In this document: positions 13,701-13,895 of the stretch, one piece after another
Layout: each line of letters opens with the position of its first letter
Numbering within the stretch: position 1 is the first letter of the stretch
Notes under the pieces: generated by a model
What the model was told of the DNA's origin: nothing
What the model saw: the letters and a program-made list of their open reading frames with translations, nothing else
Databases searched by the model: none
Source: Bacteroidales bacterium UBA7574
Lineage (GTDB): Bacteria; Bacteroidota; Bacteroidia; Bacteroidales; Paludibacteraceae
Assembly (NCBI GenBank): GCA_002479035.1
Contig: DLLA01000016.1
Span: 1-13,895, forward strand
Direction of reading: 5' to 3'
DNA length: 13,895 bases
Program-made: the position numbers and the translations under genes

Positions 13701-13778
13701 TGCTTGTGCCCATGATGCTACGGAGAGCATCATGGCACTTGCACACAACAACAAAATATATTTACAATGAGTTGTCAT
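10719..13778 (-). CDS. Secreted modular surface protein with jelly-roll, FN3, PKD and GCDSI repeats and a short T9SS-like C-terminus
   Basis: This 1019-residue exported protein has no visible catalytic site. Residues 1-24 are a signal peptide (MTTHCKYILLLC..., cleavage after SWA). Residues 28-206 form a beta-sandwich opening with CDFED and NLWYIG, and ending in ACVDNIEL. An FN3 domain with bracketing cysteines (C211, C278) follows at 211-291. A second sandwich (about 299-505) has CWTG at 311-314. An Ig/PKD-like domain covers 505-577. A PKD domain at about 585-678 contains WDFGDGT at 630-636 and HIYP at 647-650. Two GCDS(I/L) repeats lie at 695-786, and an Ig-like domain near 906-962. The C-terminus (966-1019) resembles the second half of a T9SS sorting domain. 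ATG 13778 is only 12 nt past the upstream OmpA stop, so the two are probably co-transcribed. It shares domain types with the giant protein downstream, suggesting that both build or decorate the same surface structure. Confidence 0.88.
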   Translation of the reverse strand: MTTHCKYILLLCASAMMLSVASWAQAPVYTCDFEDAAERAKWVPNTVARTDTKLPNLWYIGAPGHFAPMGSNGLFISSDGGKTASSTADATMFVTVARDMSAIPEGDYNLYFDWQCKGKMGTGEGLYVCWVPDSVKINSAMGIADIPVWVKDYWCADTILCNADSWSIGKASVHHDGKPHKLVFVWFCPRGKVVPPSACVDNIELRPVTQCAAPTNISHTIEGDTVTFNWKGNAAYYHIWCYDILKGTWQEQDHVVGNSHTFTGIAEGPQSFIIRAFCDNDTPSDYVQYTQMIFHKGLRCIDYMDLTNDNCWTGTILTPMFRQGKEDYGFANLNSKHTLHYLHNEYDPLTNYELRTCPEGYLASVRLGNGGPIDELGGDGTAEAVEYRYTVKDKTSGILKIKYALVQQNPMTHEGPKFSLDILRNGQPLADSCGTVLFTAGDASVWKQGAGSTEGHKYIYKPWTEFSLNLRDYIGETLTIRLITTDCSQSGHTGYAYFVLDCESGEMTGLNCGEDNPTTTFTAPDGFDYEWYRAFGDQTILSTDRTYTLSDKFDTTTYNVRIINKKNHACYYTLSVKGDPRIPTPNALYEAKEIRCENVVTFRNLSCVSRQNMVTKRIEPTTEPVSSLTWDFGDGTVIQSLDSVVKHIYPKQGGNYTMRLIAGVSNDACMDTLEIPINNLPDLRDDTTKIYEHVCQKDYPHGYPYDKLLIQRNIDTIFTYIAQSGCDSLCHLKLHYHWQGPFTQRDTLCGGKTFDFLGRTLTQGGLYNDTLHNAFGCDSIVQLDLYEDPQLIANIPDTINICPEEAVINIPFHLTNGRVDALTLLFDEKGHLAGFQPEYTFPADTNMLTLSVPAAIRPDIYPASLAYTTPLCEAPATPVYVQVCYSASIIQQRPRLLMLMNKDYNGGYEFQRYPWFRDGKPIETGGNSANLAVSPDDLGREFYVSLQRKGEDTWVRTCSVWYGRTPVEEVHVPDINYPLQVFNTLGVYLGEAQDVSELNHLPLGIYIVINGNKAAKIIR
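10722..10883 (-). other. Short, possibly half-length T9SS sorting domain
   Basis: This segment encodes residues 966-1019. LQVFNTLGVYLGEA and LPLGIYIVINGNKAAKIIR match the middle and last strands of type A sorting domains. The usual first strand with a PNP motif is replaced by VHVPDINYP, and the segment is about 54 residues instead of about 80. It may still work, because the last part carries most of the secretion signal in studied cargo, but this is less sure than for the giant protein. Confidence 0.65.
11421..11696 (-). repeat. Two GCDSIVTL-type repeats in the 1019-residue protein
   Basis: Residues 695-733 (HVCQKDYP to SGCDSLCHLKL) and 749-786 (CGGKTFDF to GCDSIVQLDL) match the repeats of the giant protein in length, cysteine placement and end motif. 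The second copy has the same loop pattern (GGLYNDTLHNAFGCDSI) as repeat four of the giant protein (AGVYTSNGLKTVFGCDSI). The shared module ties the two cargo proteins together. Confidence 0.75.
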
Positions 13779-13790
13779 AGATGAGTTTGT

Positions 13791-13895
13791 TTACAGGATT
13801 ATAAATTCAACACGGCGGTTCTTTGCACGTCCTTCCTCGCTGTCGTTGGGAGCAATCGGTTCGCTCTTGCCCTTGCCGATGGCCTCGATACGACT
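13791..13895 (-). CDS. OmpA-family protein, last 34 residues (5' part outside window)
   Basis: Only the C-terminal end is present. The frame reads [17 protein letters not shown], then [16 protein letters not shown], then TAA (13793-13791). The [10 protein letters not shown] segment is the hallmark end of OmpA-like peptidoglycan-binding domains (PF00691), in which the arginine after the conserved asparagine region contacts diaminopimelate. The family anchors the outer membrane or surface complexes to the cell wall; T9SS PorE-like and plain OmpA porins both have this ending, so the subtype cannot be told. The stop is 12 nt before the ATG of the 1019-residue protein, which makes this the likely first known gene of the operon. 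Confidence 0.88.
   Translation of the reverse strand, partial: SRIEAIGKGKSEPIAPNDSEEGRAKNRRVEFIIL

Overview
The window comes from a member of the Bacteroidota, most likely order Bacteroidales. The evidence is a type IX secretion (T9SS) C-terminal sorting domain, a TonB-dependent receptor with a carboxypeptidase-like regulatory domain, a promoter of the Bacteroidetes type (TTG, 20 nt, TAnnTTTG), A-rich leaders without Shine-Dalgarno sequences, and modular secreted proteins of FN3, jelly-roll and PKD domains with GCDSIVTL repeats. The species cannot be read from the sequence. A genome carrying these cargo proteins should also encode a T9SS, but none of its core genes lies in this window.

Every supported gene is on the minus strand, so transcription runs from high to low coordinates. 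In that order: (1) the last 34 codons of an OmpA-family protein (13791-13895); (2) a 1019-residue secreted modular protein (10719-13778), starting 12 nt after the OmpA stop; (3) a 330-residue predicted outer-membrane beta-barrel (9758-10750), whose start overlaps the end of gene 2 by 32 nt; (4) a 164-nt gap carrying an 11-bp tandem repeat; (5) a giant 2851-residue secreted protein (1037-9592) with a clear T9SS type A sorting domain; (6) a hairpin terminator (981-1015); (7) a separate promoter (918-948) driving a TonB-dependent receptor whose 3' part lies outside the window (1-901).

Genes 1 to 5 look like one transcription unit encoding a cell-surface apparatus. It would have an OmpA-type peptidoglycan anchor, an outer-membrane barrel, and two secreted multidomain proteins sharing the same building blocks (MAM/cleaved-adhesin-like jelly rolls, cysteine-bracketed FN3 domains, GCDSIVTL repeats). 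The likely role is adhesion or display of a long surface fibre. This is inferred from domain content and gene order; no substrate or partner can be read from the sequence. The layout recalls loci in which a giant T9SS adhesin is encoded beside a barrel and OmpA-like proteins (SprB/SprF type), but the barrel does not look like the PorP/SprF family.

The window is densely coding, with no gene-free stretch above 165 nt. I see no RNA genes, insertion sequences, CRISPR arrays or phage genes.
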